Source: Alphaproteobacteria bacterium | GTDB lineage: Bacteria > Pseudomonadota > Alphaproteobacteria > Rs-D84 > CACZYB01 | Assembly: GCA_017938435.1 (NCBI GenBank) | Contig: JAGBBO010000014.1 | Span: 1 to 49,766 of the forward strand | Direction: 5' to 3' | Length of the DNA stretch: 49,766 nucleotides | Part shown: one piece after another, positions 24,817 to 34,173 of the stretch | Layout of the letters: each line of letters opens with the position of its first letter | How positions within the stretch are numbered: the first letter of the stretch is position 1 | Notes under the pieces: generated by a model | The model's database searches: none | Told to the model about the DNA's origin: nothing | The model's input: only the letters and a program-made list of their open reading frames with translations | Made by a program: the position numbers and the translations under genes

Positions 24817-25491
24817 TTAAATTTTATTTTCATCAACAAAATCAACTTTTACCCTTGCAACTTGTGAAGAAAACTTGAACACTTTAAACATAAAATCAGT
24901 CTTTTCTAACGGAGCAAGTGTTTTAACTTCTATTTCGCGTTCTTGTTCTTGAAGAACTCTTTCATCACGATTCTCTAAACGAATAACAAGTTTAGGAACA
25001 CGCATTTTTGCATTCGTTGGATTATACACAAAACCACGAATAATTATATATTCATTTGTTCCCTCTTTTGTAAGAGTCAATGGCTTTACTATTTCAATAT
25101 ACAAATCCTTTGCATCACTAGATTTTTTGGTGTTTTCAAAAACATTTTGTGTATCTTTGTGACCTGATGAATTCATAACAAATTTACCAATAGTAAGCAC
25201 TATTGAAAAAAGAACAACTGCCATCAAAAATATAAGCATATTTCTTACGGAAAGGAATGAAAGCCAATCTTTTTTTTGTTTGATTGTGCCATCCTCTTCC
25301 TCTGTTAAAATAGAAGGAAGTTTTTCATCTTTTTCCTCAACAACTTCTTCTTTTAATAATTTTCTTCCTTTTGAAATTTGTTCCGTCCAGATATATGCAC
25401 ATTCTGAACATTGGAATTTCATTTCACCATTAGAAAGTGAAGAATCTGCTACTTCAAATTTTGTTTTACATTTAGGACACTCTATAATCAT
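24817..25491 (-). CDS. MJ0042-type zinc-ribbon membrane protein
   Basis: The 224 residues begin with a zinc ribbon of the MJ0042 type (IECPKCKTKFEVADSSL, then FQCSECAYIWTEQ), giving a CxxC...CxxC metal site at residues 4-32. A charged linker follows, then one transmembrane helix near residues 87-107, and a C-terminal beta-type domain resembling DUF3426 (YIIIRGFVYNP, KTLAPLEKTDFMF). Such proteins are common in proteobacteria near ftsE/ftsX; here it is divergent from ftsE. The function is not established. It has AGGGG upstream and its own promoter. Confidence 0.85.
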   Translation of the reverse strand: MIIECPKCKTKFEVADSSLSNGEMKFQCSECAYIWTEQISKGRKLLKEEVVEEKDEKLPSILTEEEDGTIKQKKDWLSFLSVRNMLIFLMAVVLFSIVLTIGKFVMNSSGHKDTQNVFENTKKSSDAKDLYIEIVKPLTLTKEGTNEYIIIRGFVYNPTNAKMRVPKLVIRLENRDERVLQEQEREIEVKTLAPLEKTDFMFKVFKFSSQVARVKVDFVDENKI

Positions 25492-25525
25492 AATAAACCC
25501 CTTTTATATATAATTCACAAAGCCA

Positions 25526-25554
25526 AGTATAGAACAAAGATATTAAATTTTCAA
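25526..25554 (-). promoter_or_regulatory. Promoter of the zinc-ribbon protein gene
   Basis: On the minus strand TTGAAA (25549-25554), a 17-bp spacer and TATACT (25526-25531) lie about 34 nt upstream of the ATG. Confidence 0.65.
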
Positions 25555-25572
25555 TTTATAAAAATAAAATAT

Positions 25573-25600
25573 TTGTATTTTATCAAAAATTTTGTATTAT
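25573..25600 (+). promoter_or_regulatory. Promoter of the ftsE operon
   Basis: TTGTAT (25573-25578), a 16-bp spacer and TATTAT (25595-25600) lie 24 nt before the ftsE ATG. It is divergent from the zinc-ribbon gene promoter, and the two are only 18 bases apart. Confidence 0.55.
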
Positions 25601-25624
25601 ATAGAGTATTACGGAGAAAATAAA

Positions 25625-26314
25625 ATGTCAAAAACACAAAGTGATTCTACAAAACCTATTGTAAGTCTTCAAAATGTTGGGCTTCGTTATAATGCCGGAC
25701 CCGAAGTTTTAAAGGATATAAATCTTGAGTTAAAAGCCGGTGATTTTTACTTTCTTACAGGGGCAAGTGGTGCTGGAAAAACATCTCTTTTAAAACTTTT
25801 GCACCTTGCACATAAACCAACCCGTGGAAAATTGAAAATTTTTGGTAAAGATATTGATTTTATAAAACAACAGGATATGGCTCACATTCGCCGTCGTATT
25901 GGTATTGTGTTCCAAGATTATCACTTACTTGACCATTTATCAGTTCTTGATAATGTTGCTCTTCCACTTAGGATTGTAGGAAGAAGTGAAAGATATATCC
26001 AAACCCATGTTCCCGAACTTCTTGAATGGGTTGGGCTTAAAAAATTCATAAACACTAAACCAAAACTTTTATCTGGTGGACAACAACAAAGGGTTGCGAT
26101 TGCTCGTGCAGTTATAAATAATCCTGATATTTTAATTGCTGATGAACCAACAGGAAATGTTGATGAAGAAATGGCAAAAAAACTTCTTTTCCTATTTTTA
26201 GAATTAAATAAAATGGGAACAACTGTAATAATTGCAACTCACAGCACAAATCTTATAAAACAATTCCATTTTCCGGTTTTACACCTCCAAGATGGTCATT
26301 TAATAAAGGAATAA
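25625..26314 (+). CDS. ftsE: Cell division ATP-binding protein FtsE
   Basis: This is the ABC ATPase that, with FtsX, controls septal peptidoglycan hydrolases. Walker A is GASGAGKTS, the signature is LSGGQQQRVAIARA, and Walker B is ILIADEPTGNVD, which is typical of the FtsE/LolD group. ATG 25625 (229 residues) is used, with GGAG 8 nt upstream. ftsX follows after 1 nt, forming the operon ftsE-ftsX-ydcF-plsC, an order found in many alphaproteobacteria. Confidence 0.95.
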   Translation: MSKTQSDSTKPIVSLQNVGLRYNAGPEVLKDINLELKAGDFYFLTGASGAGKTSLLKLLHLAHKPTRGKLKIFGKDIDFIKQQDMAHIRRRIGIVFQDYHLLDHLSVLDNVALPLRIVGRSERYIQTHVPELLEWVGLKKFINTKPKLLSGGQQQRVAIARAVINNPDILIADEPTGNVDEEMAKKLLFLFLELNKMGTTVIIATHSTNLIKQFHFPVLHLQDGHLIKE

Positions 26315-26315
26315 A

Positions 26316-27194
26316 ATGTTAAAAACAGATATTGCATTCAAAACAGATTTAAACAAAGGTTTTTTACCATTCATCACCGCATTTATGGTATTCGTTGCAT
26401 CAATCACATACGCAACTGCACTTATTGGAAACAGTCTTGCTAGCGATTGGAATCGTCATATGAGTAATAATCTTACTATCCAAGTTTTACCTGATATGCG
26501 TGCAAAAAATCCACCAAAAGAAATAGAGGAAAGAATCAATAATATAAAAAAAATATTGAAACAAACACCTGGAATAAAATCATTTTACGCAATGTCGAAA
26601 TCCGAAACTGTTGATCTTTTAAAACCATGGATTGGTGATAAAATCGATATAACATTACCACGAATAATTTCTGTTCAAATATCTGATGTAATTCCATTAA
26701 ATACAAAGACACTAGCCAACGAAATAAAAAATTATTCATCACTCATAAAACTTGAAACTTATGAAACATGGATGTTTGAATTCAAAAATACTGTATCCGC
26801 AGTTCAAACATTACTTGGACTAATCATAATTTTAATTCTTTCAACAACGGCAATCACAATTTCATATGCAACAAAATCTGGGCTTAACATAAATAAAAAA
26901 GTTATAAATATTATGCATATGGTTGGTGCAACAAACAAATACATATCAACCCAATTTTCACGCCAAATGATGATTCTTGCTATAACTGGAGGTTCAATAG
27001 GTTATATAATTTCTTGTATAGTAATACTTATAATAAAAACTATTTCCAAAGATATAAGTGATGGAATAATCGCGAATTTTGAGTTTTCATCATATATATA
27101 TTTACAAATGTTGATAATTCCAATTATTGCTGGTATAATAGCAAAGGTAAGTGCAATGCTTACCATAAAAAAAGAACTAAATAAAATGGTATAA
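26316..27194 (+). CDS. ftsX: Cell division protein FtsX
   Basis: This is the membrane partner of FtsE. The 292 residues have one N-terminal transmembrane helix (FLPFITAFMVFVASITYATAL), an extracytoplasmic domain (about residues 45-155) and three C-terminal helices, with the FtsX-type segment VINIMHMVGATNKYI. Length and topology match alphaproteobacterial FtsX. It starts 1 nt after the ftsE stop, implying translational coupling. Confidence 0.92.
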   Translation: MLKTDIAFKTDLNKGFLPFITAFMVFVASITYATALIGNSLASDWNRHMSNNLTIQVLPDMRAKNPPKEIEERINNIKKILKQTPGIKSFYAMSKSETVDLLKPWIGDKIDITLPRIISVQISDVIPLNTKTLANEIKNYSSLIKLETYETWMFEFKNTVSAVQTLLGLIIILILSTTAITISYATKSGLNINKKVINIMHMVGATNKYISTQFSRQMMILAITGGSIGYIISCIVILIIKTISKDISDGIIANFEFSSYIYLQMLIIPIIAGIIAKVSAMLTIKKELNKMV

Positions 27195-27195
27195 A

Positions 27196-27894
27196 ATGGA
27201 AATCGAAAAATACAAAGAAGGTTTTAAACCCAAAAAAGAACTTTCAGAATCAGAACTTCGTGCAAAAAAATATATCATTTATATGCTTATAGTTTTTGGT
27301 ATATATTTGCTTGGTTTTATTGCCTTTGCATTAAGTTTGGAATACGAACCTGAATACACAAATGAAAAAACCGATGCCATCATTGTTTTGACCGGAGAAA
27401 CAAGGCGTATAACCGAAAGTATTGCTGAATTGAACAAGGGAAATTCTCCAAAACTTTTTATTTCTGGTGTATATCTAAAGGCTCCTCTTTCAAAAGTAAT
27501 TGATAAAACTATTATAGATTTAAAAACTGATAGAAAACTTAAATTTTCACCTGATTCTCTTAAAAGTCGAATTTCCACAGGAAAGGCTGAAAATACAATA
27601 GAAAATGCATTGGAAAGTGCTGTTTGGGTAAATGAAAACAATGTTGAAACTGTGCGTTTAATCACATCATTTTATCATATGCCAAGATCAAAACTTTTAT
27701 TCAAAAAATACCTTCCAAAAACTATTGTAATTGAACATCCTATTTCATTTTCACAAAGTCGTTTTACAACATTAACAAATGCACATATGCTTGGTTTAGT
27801 GTTCAGTGAATACAACAAATATTTATTAACTTATATTTGGACCTTAACTGGTTTAGAAACAAGAACCGCATTAAAAATTCAAGGAGTTCTATAA
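27196..27894 (+). CDS. YdcF/SanA-like DUF218 membrane protein
   Basis: The DUF218 fold follows one N-terminal transmembrane helix (about residues 29-50). The motifs TDAIIVLTGETRRI, LFISGVY and SFYHMPRSKLLFKKY are typical of the family. The length is 232 residues. DUF218 proteins are linked to cell-envelope integrity, and in alphaproteobacteria they often lie between ftsX and plsC, exactly as here. The precise activity is not known. The stop codon overlaps the plsC ATG by one base. Confidence 0.88.
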   Translation: MEIEKYKEGFKPKKELSESELRAKKYIIYMLIVFGIYLLGFIAFALSLEYEPEYTNEKTDAIIVLTGETRRITESIAELNKGNSPKLFISGVYLKAPLSKVIDKTIIDLKTDRKLKFSPDSLKSRISTGKAENTIENALESAVWVNENNVETVRLITSFYHMPRSKLLFKKYLPKTIVIEHPISFSQSRFTTLTNAHMLGLVFSEYNKYLLTYIWTLTGLETRTALKIQGVL

Positions 27895-28625
27895 TGAAAA
27901 AATTTATTCTTGCAATTCGTTCAACAATCTACTTTATATTATTTATGATTACTGCAATCATATTCTGTGTATCAGCAGTTTTCACATCAATTTTACCGTC
28001 TGTTGTAACATTTACCACTGCACGCATTTGGTGTCGAAGTATTATGTTTTTACTAAAAGTATGTTGTGGAATAAAATACCATGTAACTGGACTTGAAAAT
28101 ATTCCAAATGGTAAAACAGTTATCTTTGCATCAAAGCATCAATCAGCATGGGAAACATTTGCATATCAAATATTCCTTCATCCATGCGTATTTATGTATA
28201 AACGAGAACTTGCTTTTATTCCACTTTTCGGAATTGCAATGGTAAAAACAAAAAACATTCCTGTAAATCGTGGACATGGAAGCAAGGAAATGATAAAAAG
28301 TTTGCGTGCAAGTTTTGCAAAACGCCTTAAAAAATACAATGTTATCATTTTCCCAGAAGGAACTCGCACAAAACCAGGTGCCGAACCTGAATACAAATCT
28401 GGGTTAAGTATTATTATCCAAGCATTAAAAGATGTCGAGGTTATTCCTGTTGCAATGAATTCTGGTGTTTATTGGCCAAAACATGGATTTATAAAATATC
28501 CTGGCACTATCGAAGTTCATATACTTCCAGCAATAAAACCATCTGAGTATTCACGCGATGAATTTCAAAAGAAACTTGTTGATACAATAGAAAATGAACA
28601 GGCAAAACTTCCTATTCATCCATAA
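27894..28625 (+). CDS. plsC: 1-acyl-sn-glycerol-3-phosphate acyltransferase
   Basis: This enzyme makes phosphatidic acid by acylating lysophosphatidic acid at the inner membrane. The 243 residues include an N-terminal hydrophobic helix, the catalytic block SKHQSAWET (an HX4E version of the usual HX4D, common in alphaproteobacterial homologues), KRELAFIPLFG and the substrate-binding FPEGTR. ATG 27894, with AAGGAG 7-8 nt upstream, is preferred over in-frame codons inside the previous gene. It is last in the ftsE operon and converges on the pseudopilin genes with a 15-nt gap. Confidence 0.92.
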   Translation: MKKFILAIRSTIYFILFMITAIIFCVSAVFTSILPSVVTFTTARIWCRSIMFLLKVCCGIKYHVTGLENIPNGKTVIFASKHQSAWETFAYQIFLHPCVFMYKRELAFIPLFGIAMVKTKNIPVNRGHGSKEMIKSLRASFAKRLKKYNVIIFPEGTRTKPGAEPEYKSGLSIIIQALKDVEVIPVAMNSGVYWPKHGFIKYPGTIEVHILPAIKPSEYSRDEFQKKLVDTIENEQAKLPIHP

Positions 28626-28640
28626 TGTTAAATGAAATGG

Positions 28641-30206
28641 CTATTTATACCAATTATTACCTAGACATTGTTCATACTCACATCTATTGGATTCTACTGT
28701 TATCCAGTTTGGAAATACAGCTTTTTTAAGATTCTCTGCACGACTACCACTTTTTGCCAAATGGAATCCATCAGCATATTCATACCACAATGCACGCAAA
28801 ATAGTCGATAGTGGAGTCTTTTCATTTATATCAATACCACCAATCTTACTTGTTCTTGCCATCAACTTGCTGTTAACTTTTGAAACAATAATATCATTCA
28901 AATTCACAGTTGCTTCATTTACTTTGAAATCAGGTTGGCCATCAACAAGTATTTTACCAAATTCCAAAGCCTTAACTGCCGACACGACTCCTGTTTCTGA
29001 AGAAGAACTTTTTTCATTATCGAACGATCTAACATTCAAATTGTTTACTTTCAACATATACGCTAAATTTTTAGTATCTCCTTCTGGATTAGAAAGTAAT
29101 CTAAACAAATTTGCGACATACAAAACCGAAACACCTCCTGATGGAATAGCAAGTTTTCCAATAACTTTAATAGCACGAATTTTATTACAAACATCAAGCG
29201 ATGTATAATCCTCATCTGCTGAATCCACAAATGAACAAGTCGCATCAGTATTAAATTTAAGTTTATTATTAACTATTAAATCCGATTTTATATATAATGA
29301 TAAAAGTCCATCATCAATAAATTTCAAAGTATCCATCATTAACCCAGCAGTAAAACGCAACACTTCTTTCACTATCATATTAGAACCAGAAACTTCCAAC
29401 GAAGATAGCACAGAACCTACCAAAGCATCCTTTGTATTTTCATTTGGTGCAATAGTAATATTTCCAACCTTTGACACAAAGTTTTCACCACCTTTAAAAT
29501 CAAAATCCGGCACACTAAAAGTCCCTGCAATATGCAAACTATCCACACCAGAAATAGATTGATTATTCATTAACAAATGAGTTTCCATAGTCGCAGTTCC
29601 GACACCTGGTATTCTTGAAATATACTTATATTCCTTTTTTGAAAGCCCCGCCTTTACAATCAAGGAATTTTTATCAATACCACCACTTGCACCATTCCAA
29701 CCATTATCAGAACCATTAGAAATAGTAAATTGCCAACTTGGACTATATGCAACAAGACTACTTCCATTTGCCTCTACATATCCAACATACCCTTTTGATT
29801 CTTTAACAATATCCCTTAATCTTACAGTAGGAATCGAACCATCACTAGTCGCAATAATTATTGCATCATACGAAGTATTTCCACCAACTTCTGAAACTTT
29901 AACACGCACTTTATAATTCTGATCAAGGACACTTTTTTCCTTAAATGTTGGTTCCAAACCACTATCATAAAGTTGACTAAATTCTATATCATGCACACCT
30001 GATTTATCAAATGTTGGTTTTCGTTTCAAATACTCCTCTACTGCAGTTTTAAGTTTTATCAAATCACGCACAACCATTTGATTTCGTATGGCATCAGTTC
30101 TTTTTTTAACATCACTTTGAATAAATGGAAATATTGCAATCATTATTCCCAACATAAAAAGAACTTCTAATAAAATACCACCATTAACACTTTTATTTTT
30201 TTTCAT
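28641..30206 (-). CDS. Prepilin-like protein with large C-terminal domain (third of three)
   Basis: The 521 residues begin with a type IV prepilin-like signal: a short basic leader (MKKNKSVNG), a cleavage-type Gly, then GILLEVLFMLGIM, with Glu at mature position 5 and a hydrophobic helix. A helical region (residues about 25-60) leads into about 450 residues of Ser/Val/Asn-rich, probably beta-type sequence. The C-terminus has a Cys pair (RCEYEQCLG). Ordinary pilins are 120-180 residues, so this resembles the outsized PilV-type minor pilins. It lies 20 nt after the second prepilin-like gene in the same operon. No prepilin peptidase or assembly ATPase is nearby. Confidence 0.7.
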   Translation of the reverse strand: MKKNKSVNGGILLEVLFMLGIMIAIFPFIQSDVKKRTDAIRNQMVVRDLIKLKTAVEEYLKRKPTFDKSGVHDIEFSQLYDSGLEPTFKEKSVLDQNYKVRVKVSEVGGNTSYDAIIIATSDGSIPTVRLRDIVKESKGYVGYVEANGSSLVAYSPSWQFTISNGSDNGWNGASGGIDKNSLIVKAGLSKKEYKYISRIPGVGTATMETHLLMNNQSISGVDSLHIAGTFSVPDFDFKGGENFVSKVGNITIAPNENTKDALVGSVLSSLEVSGSNMIVKEVLRFTAGLMMDTLKFIDDGLLSLYIKSDLIVNNKLKFNTDATCSFVDSADEDYTSLDVCNKIRAIKVIGKLAIPSGGVSVLYVANLFRLLSNPEGDTKNLAYMLKVNNLNVRSFDNEKSSSSETGVVSAVKALEFGKILVDGQPDFKVNEATVNLNDIIVSKVNSKLMARTSKIGGIDINEKTPLSTILRALWYEYADGFHLAKSGSRAENLKKAVFPNWITVESNRCEYEQCLGNNWYK

Positions 30207-30226
30207 AATAAATTTTTCCTTTATAA

Positions 30227-31681
30227 CTATACCTTAGTAATTTCATTCAAAATTCCATTCAAATCTTGTATTATATTAAAAAGACTTTTTGGGCTATGGC
30301 CTTTTAAATTATATATATTAACCTTAGCACCTGTTCCTAATAAAATTTTTCCACCTTGAAACTTAATCAAACCATTTTTAGACTCTATATAATTTCCACC
30401 ATTGATATTGATAATTTTAACATTCAGTTTCTTAGCATTTACATTAGGAATTTCAGCACGAATTCGAGAATTTCTAACATAATTTTCAGACAATTCATTT
30501 TCTGCATTATATGGACCATGTTCTTCATCAAAACCATAAATATCAAGTTTTTTAGAATTATTAAAATCACTATCCGAACTAATCAATGACAAATTCTGTA
30601 AATCAACATTTCTTAATTCCACATCCTTTGCTTTTATCCCTGGCTTAACAGTTTCACCCTGGAACATCAATAAATAAGCATTAGGCAAAGACAATTCTGA
30701 TAACTGCGTCTGTTTTTTCAAAACAATTTTTGGCACCAAAATTTTTGTCGGAGCCACAAAATTTAAAACAGACTTACTAGTTTCTTTTCCACTTTCATCT
30801 ACTACCCCAGTAGAAAGAAAATAAATTGAATCTAGCACATTCAAAACACCTGAAAAAGTTCCATTTATAGAATTAAGAGCCTTAAGATTTTCCACAACTG
30901 CTCCTGAACCACTACCAACAGGAATTCCACCAACAAAAGTTGCATCTATTCCCTTAACATTTTTAATATCTTTGAAATCTGCTCTATTCAAAGAATTTGC
31001 CCCCATATCCAAATCTCGGGACATTGTATTTGCATAATTATCTACTCTGTTTCTATAAAGATAAACTTCTGATGAATATTCGTCTTCTATCAAACTTCCA
31101 TCAATACGAATAACAGCATAAAGTTTTTTATTTCCTGGTGTCCCAATATTTGATGCTTCTGAAAAATTAACACCCCACTTTCCATTTATCGCACATGCAC
31201 ACGCATTTGAAGAACATTCACCACATTTTTCACCACTTACGACATAACCAATATTATCTCCCACATAAAGCAATGTCTTATTAAATGAAATTGCATCAAG
31301 TTGAAAATCCGACATATCAATCACGCCATAAAGAATTTTATCATCACCATTTTTTACATATTTTAATGAAAGATTTTTAAACAATTTTTCATCTATTGAA
31401 TCCACAAGTCCATATTTTGCCAAACCTTCCCCAACACCAGCATCCGTAGTTTTAATTACACCAGAATCTTTAACCCAAGTATCCCTTTCTGTTGATGCAT
31501 ATGCAGACAATGTTTTTATAACTTCCTTAAGTTGTTTTGCAAGATTCAAATATCGAACATTTGCTAAATCTTTAAATGCAAATTGTATCACAACAGGAGT
31601 AAGCACAGCCATAATTCCCAAAACGAAAATGACTTCCATAAGTGAAGCACCAGATATATTTCTAAAATATTTCCTACGCAT
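30227..31681 (-). CDS. Prepilin-like protein with large C-terminal domain (second of three)
   Basis: The 484 residues start at ATG 31681, with AGGGGG about 8 nt upstream. The leader MRRKYFRNISG precedes ASLMEVIFVLGIMAVLTPVV, a prepilin-like cleavage site with Glu at +5 and a hydrophobic helix. A Cys cluster (KCGECSSNACACAING) near residue 160 is distinctive. The rest is a long Asn/Leu/Ser-rich region with repeated strands ending in hydrophobic-polar alternation, as in beta-solenoids. It starts 1 nt after the preceding gene's stop, so it is translationally coupled. Confidence 0.7.
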   Translation of the reverse strand: MRRKYFRNISGASLMEVIFVLGIMAVLTPVVIQFAFKDLANVRYLNLAKQLKEVIKTLSAYASTERDTWVKDSGVIKTTDAGVGEGLAKYGLVDSIDEKLFKNLSLKYVKNGDDKILYGVIDMSDFQLDAISFNKTLLYVGDNIGYVVSGEKCGECSSNACACAINGKWGVNFSEASNIGTPGNKKLYAVIRIDGSLIEDEYSSEVYLYRNRVDNYANTMSRDLDMGANSLNRADFKDIKNVKGIDATFVGGIPVGSGSGAVVENLKALNSINGTFSGVLNVLDSIYFLSTGVVDESGKETSKSVLNFVAPTKILVPKIVLKKQTQLSELSLPNAYLLMFQGETVKPGIKAKDVELRNVDLQNLSLISSDSDFNNSKKLDIYGFDEEHGPYNAENELSENYVRNSRIRAEIPNVNAKKLNVKIININGGNYIESKNGLIKFQGGKILLGTGAKVNIYNLKGHSPKSLFNIIQDLNGILNEITKV

Positions 31682-31682
31682 A

Positions 31683-33059
31683 TTAAGCCCCCTTACCAAC
31701 AACCTGTATTATTCTTTCCTCTAACCTATCATAAAAGTCTAAAACTTTATCTGATAAACAATTTTCTCCACTTAAATCACAAATATCTTCTACCTCTGAT
31801 GTTCCTGCTAAATCCAACATTATATAGTCAGTATCGCTATAAACTTTTTCTCCACCCTTATCCTCATATTGACCAATATAAATAAAACTATTTTTAATAT
31901 CCTTATCATAATCCCCAGAAACGGTTGTTTTTTCTGGTTTATCCAAAACAATATTTTCAACACTATCTGCAACATTTCCATCACTAAAGAAAGTATTAAC
32001 ATACATATCATTAACATTAAGATATAATGATGAAGAATCTATATCAACATCACCATGAATATAATAATTCGAAGCCATAATATCACCCTTGACTTCCAAA
32101 TCTGAATCTCGTAAATAAAGTTTTTTCAATTCAGCATTTTCTACTGTCAAATCATCTTCAGCATCAAGACGAAAACTTTCACTTTCATCTGCACCCAAAG
32201 TAGTTTTTACAGGAAGTTCAGTTCCAGAAATACCATCGACATTTGCATATTCAAATGCCTTTTCAACTTCGACACTTCCATTCAATTTAAGTTGAGAAAC
32301 CGAAACCAAATCAATCCATCCAAACCCCGCAGTAAGTTGGGACGCATTTATATTATTTATATTGTTGATACTATGTCTTTCATTATTACCACCCATATTC
32401 AAATCAACAATCATAGTATTAACCAACGATGCACGTTCAGATGTTCCTGGCATTTCCGCAATATGCAAATAATCAGATGAAAAGAACGCATCACTAACAT
32501 ACATAAATAACAAACCACCATTCACTGCATTAGCCAACGATGTTAATTTTGTTTTCAACTCTGGTGATACTTTCATATCAGTCAATATTTGACCACTTGA
32601 ATTTACAATAGATCCCTTATCAAACAAAAATTGCCCTATACCATTAAGGGTAAGAGTATCCAAACCACCACCGTATGCAACAACAACGGCTTCCACTTGC
32701 TCACCTTTTCTATTAGTAATCAAAGCATATTTTTGACCAAAACCATTCGTTGTATGAACATTCGAAGCCCCAGTATAATCTTGAAGAAGTGTAAGCAAAG
32801 AATTACCCTCTGTCATAGTAATACCCTCTGTAATCACATTAGGTTTATCCTTTTCAAAAACAATAAACGAAGATGCAGCCCTTTGCCATTGTTCCAAATC
32901 ATGCACGGCTTCTTCTCGTTGAACTTCCTCATTATATTTTTTTATCTGAGTAAAAATCATAGGTGACATCATAACCATAAGTCCCAATCCCAAAAGGACT
33001 TGAAACATAACGGCTCCGCCATAAACTTTTTTATAAAACTTTCTTGCAAAAATTCTCAT
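31683..33059 (-). CDS. Prepilin-like protein with Gln at the pilin Glu5 position (first of three)
   Basis: The 458 residues begin with a basic leader (MRIFARKFYKKVYGG), then AVMFQVLLGLGLMVMMSPMIF. If cleavage is after the second Gly, mature position 5 is Gln rather than the nearly invariant Glu. A helical segment (YNEEVQREEAVHDLEQWQRAAS) is followed by a long beta-type region (LYLRDSDLEVKGDIMAS, SSSLYLNVNDMYV) and a C-terminal Cys pair (EDICDLSGENC). AGGG lies 5 nt before the ATG. It is first in a three-gene operon. Initiator-like minor pilins can lack Glu5 in type II systems; applying this here is inference. Confidence 0.65.
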   Translation of the reverse strand: MRIFARKFYKKVYGGAVMFQVLLGLGLMVMMSPMIFTQIKKYNEEVQREEAVHDLEQWQRAASSFIVFEKDKPNVITEGITMTEGNSLLTLLQDYTGASNVHTTNGFGQKYALITNRKGEQVEAVVVAYGGGLDTLTLNGIGQFLFDKGSIVNSSGQILTDMKVSPELKTKLTSLANAVNGGLLFMYVSDAFFSSDYLHIAEMPGTSERASLVNTMIVDLNMGGNNERHSINNINNINASQLTAGFGWIDLVSVSQLKLNGSVEVEKAFEYANVDGISGTELPVKTTLGADESESFRLDAEDDLTVENAELKKLYLRDSDLEVKGDIMASNYYIHGDVDIDSSSLYLNVNDMYVNTFFSDGNVADSVENIVLDKPEKTTVSGDYDKDIKNSFIYIGQYEDKGGEKVYSDTDYIMLDLAGTSEVEDICDLSGENCLSDKVLDFYDRLEERIIQVVGKGA

Positions 33060-33170
33060 TTTTCCCTCTCAGTTAATAGCATACAGTAAAAGAAAAAAAA
33101 ATAAAAGCAAAACTTTATATAGAAAATATATTTTTTATGATATATAATATTCCATTGAAGGGGGAAAAAA

Positions 33171-33713
33171 ATGGCAAATAAATTTCATAATACAAAAGTA
33201 TATAAATCAATCACAATAATCTCTTTGATTATAATCATACTAATCTTTGCTTTTATTCCCGTATATCGTGCAAATCTTATAAAAACCGCCCTTTACAAAC
33301 AACGATATAATCAGATTCAATATCTTAATTCAAAAAGTGATATAGTTCCAAAAGCAATAAATATTATAAAGGGGTACATAATTCATAATGAAAAAGCATT
33401 AAAAGATATTGTATATATAAATGTGCTTACAAAAACAAAAAGTAATAGTATAAAAGAAATTTATAACAACCAAATACAAATTTTCTCTATTACAAAAAAG
33501 TTAATGGATAATGCAAACAAAAATTCTCCACTTGCAAATAATGATAAATTCACGGAAATAAAACAAGAATTTGATGATGTCTATTCAACTATGATACAGC
33601 AATTTAACATTTGTAAAAATCGCACAAAAAATCTACAAAGATATATAAATTTGCCAATTTATAAAAGTATAATAGACACCACCAACATCAATGATATTAT
33701 ATGTATTGATTAA
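33171..33713 (+). CDS. Divergent LemA-family membrane protein
   Basis: The 180 residues have one N-terminal transmembrane helix (ITIISLIIIILIFAFIPVY) followed by a helical domain that matches LemA patterns. SKSDIVPKAINIIKGYIIHNEKAL corresponds to the LemA stretch with DLIPNLV and VKGYA-HE, and NDKFTEIKQEFDDV corresponds to the NFLALQEEL region. LemA proteins are anchored helical-bundle proteins with no settled function. A GAAGGGGG site lies before the ATG, and a TATAAT box lies about 24 nt further upstream. Its stop overlaps the last 4 bases of the converging XRE gene. Confidence 0.65.
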   Translation: MANKFHNTKVYKSITIISLIIIILIFAFIPVYRANLIKTALYKQRYNQIQYLNSKSDIVPKAINIIKGYIIHNEKALKDIVYINVLTKTKSNSIKEIYNNQIQIFSITKKLMDNANKNSPLANNDKFTEIKQEFDDVYSTMIQQFNICKNRTKNLQRYINLPIYKSIIDTTNINDIICID

Positions 33714-34135
33714 ATATTCATTGCAGAAATAAAAGTCAAAATATTTTGTCTTTTTTCAGAACTTAGTTTCCAATATATGTTAACAAGTTCCAAAGTTTCT
33801 GTTTCACGCAAAGGATCAAATTCAATCATCTCCTCTGCAACATATCCAACATGATCTTCAAAGTCCTTAAATCCAGGTACTTCTTTTTCAAGTCCATCAA
33901 AGAAATATGAAACATCAACTTGTAAAACTCTTGCAATTATAAGAAGACGACTCGCACTAAGTTTTGTATTTCCACTTTCATATTTTTGAACTTGTTGAAA
34001 TGTCACACCAACCATCGAAGCAAGCTCATCCTGACTCATCCTAAGCATAATACGACGAAGTTTTAACCTTTTTCCTATATATGCATCAAGTAATCCTGCA
34101 TCCATTTCTTTCATTGTATATTTTTTATTTGCCAT
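33710..34135 (-). CDS. XRE-family transcriptional regulator (PraR-like)
   Basis: The 141 residues carry a Cro/CI helix-turn-helix at about residues 20-75 (IGKRLKLRRIMLRMSQDEL, then GVTFQQVQKYESGNTKLSAS). This pattern is characteristic of the alphaproteobacterial SinR/PraR-type regulators. The C-terminal half (YWKLSSEKRQNILTFISAM) is likely a dimerisation region. GAGG lies 6 nt before the ATG. It is divergent from the HIT protein gene, and its 3' end overlaps the LemA-like gene by 4 bases. The target is unknown. Confidence 0.85.
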   Translation of the reverse strand: MANKKYTMKEMDAGLLDAYIGKRLKLRRIMLRMSQDELASMVGVTFQQVQKYESGNTKLSASRLLIIARVLQVDVSYFFDGLEKEVPGFKDFEDHVGYVAEEMIEFDPLRETETLELVNIYWKLSSEKRQNILTFISAMNI

Positions 34136-34173
34136 ATTATACCTCTTTCGTTATAATTATTAGTATGTTATTG

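Noticed and set aside
28140-28170. HX4E instead of HX4D in PlsC
   Set aside because: I first thought it a lost catalytic residue, but the Glu version is common in alphaproteobacterial PlsC proteins.
34119-34141. TATAAT directly before the XRE regulator ATG
   Set aside because: Here it forms the spacer between a good GAGG ribosome-binding site and the ATG, so it is not evidence of a leaderless start.
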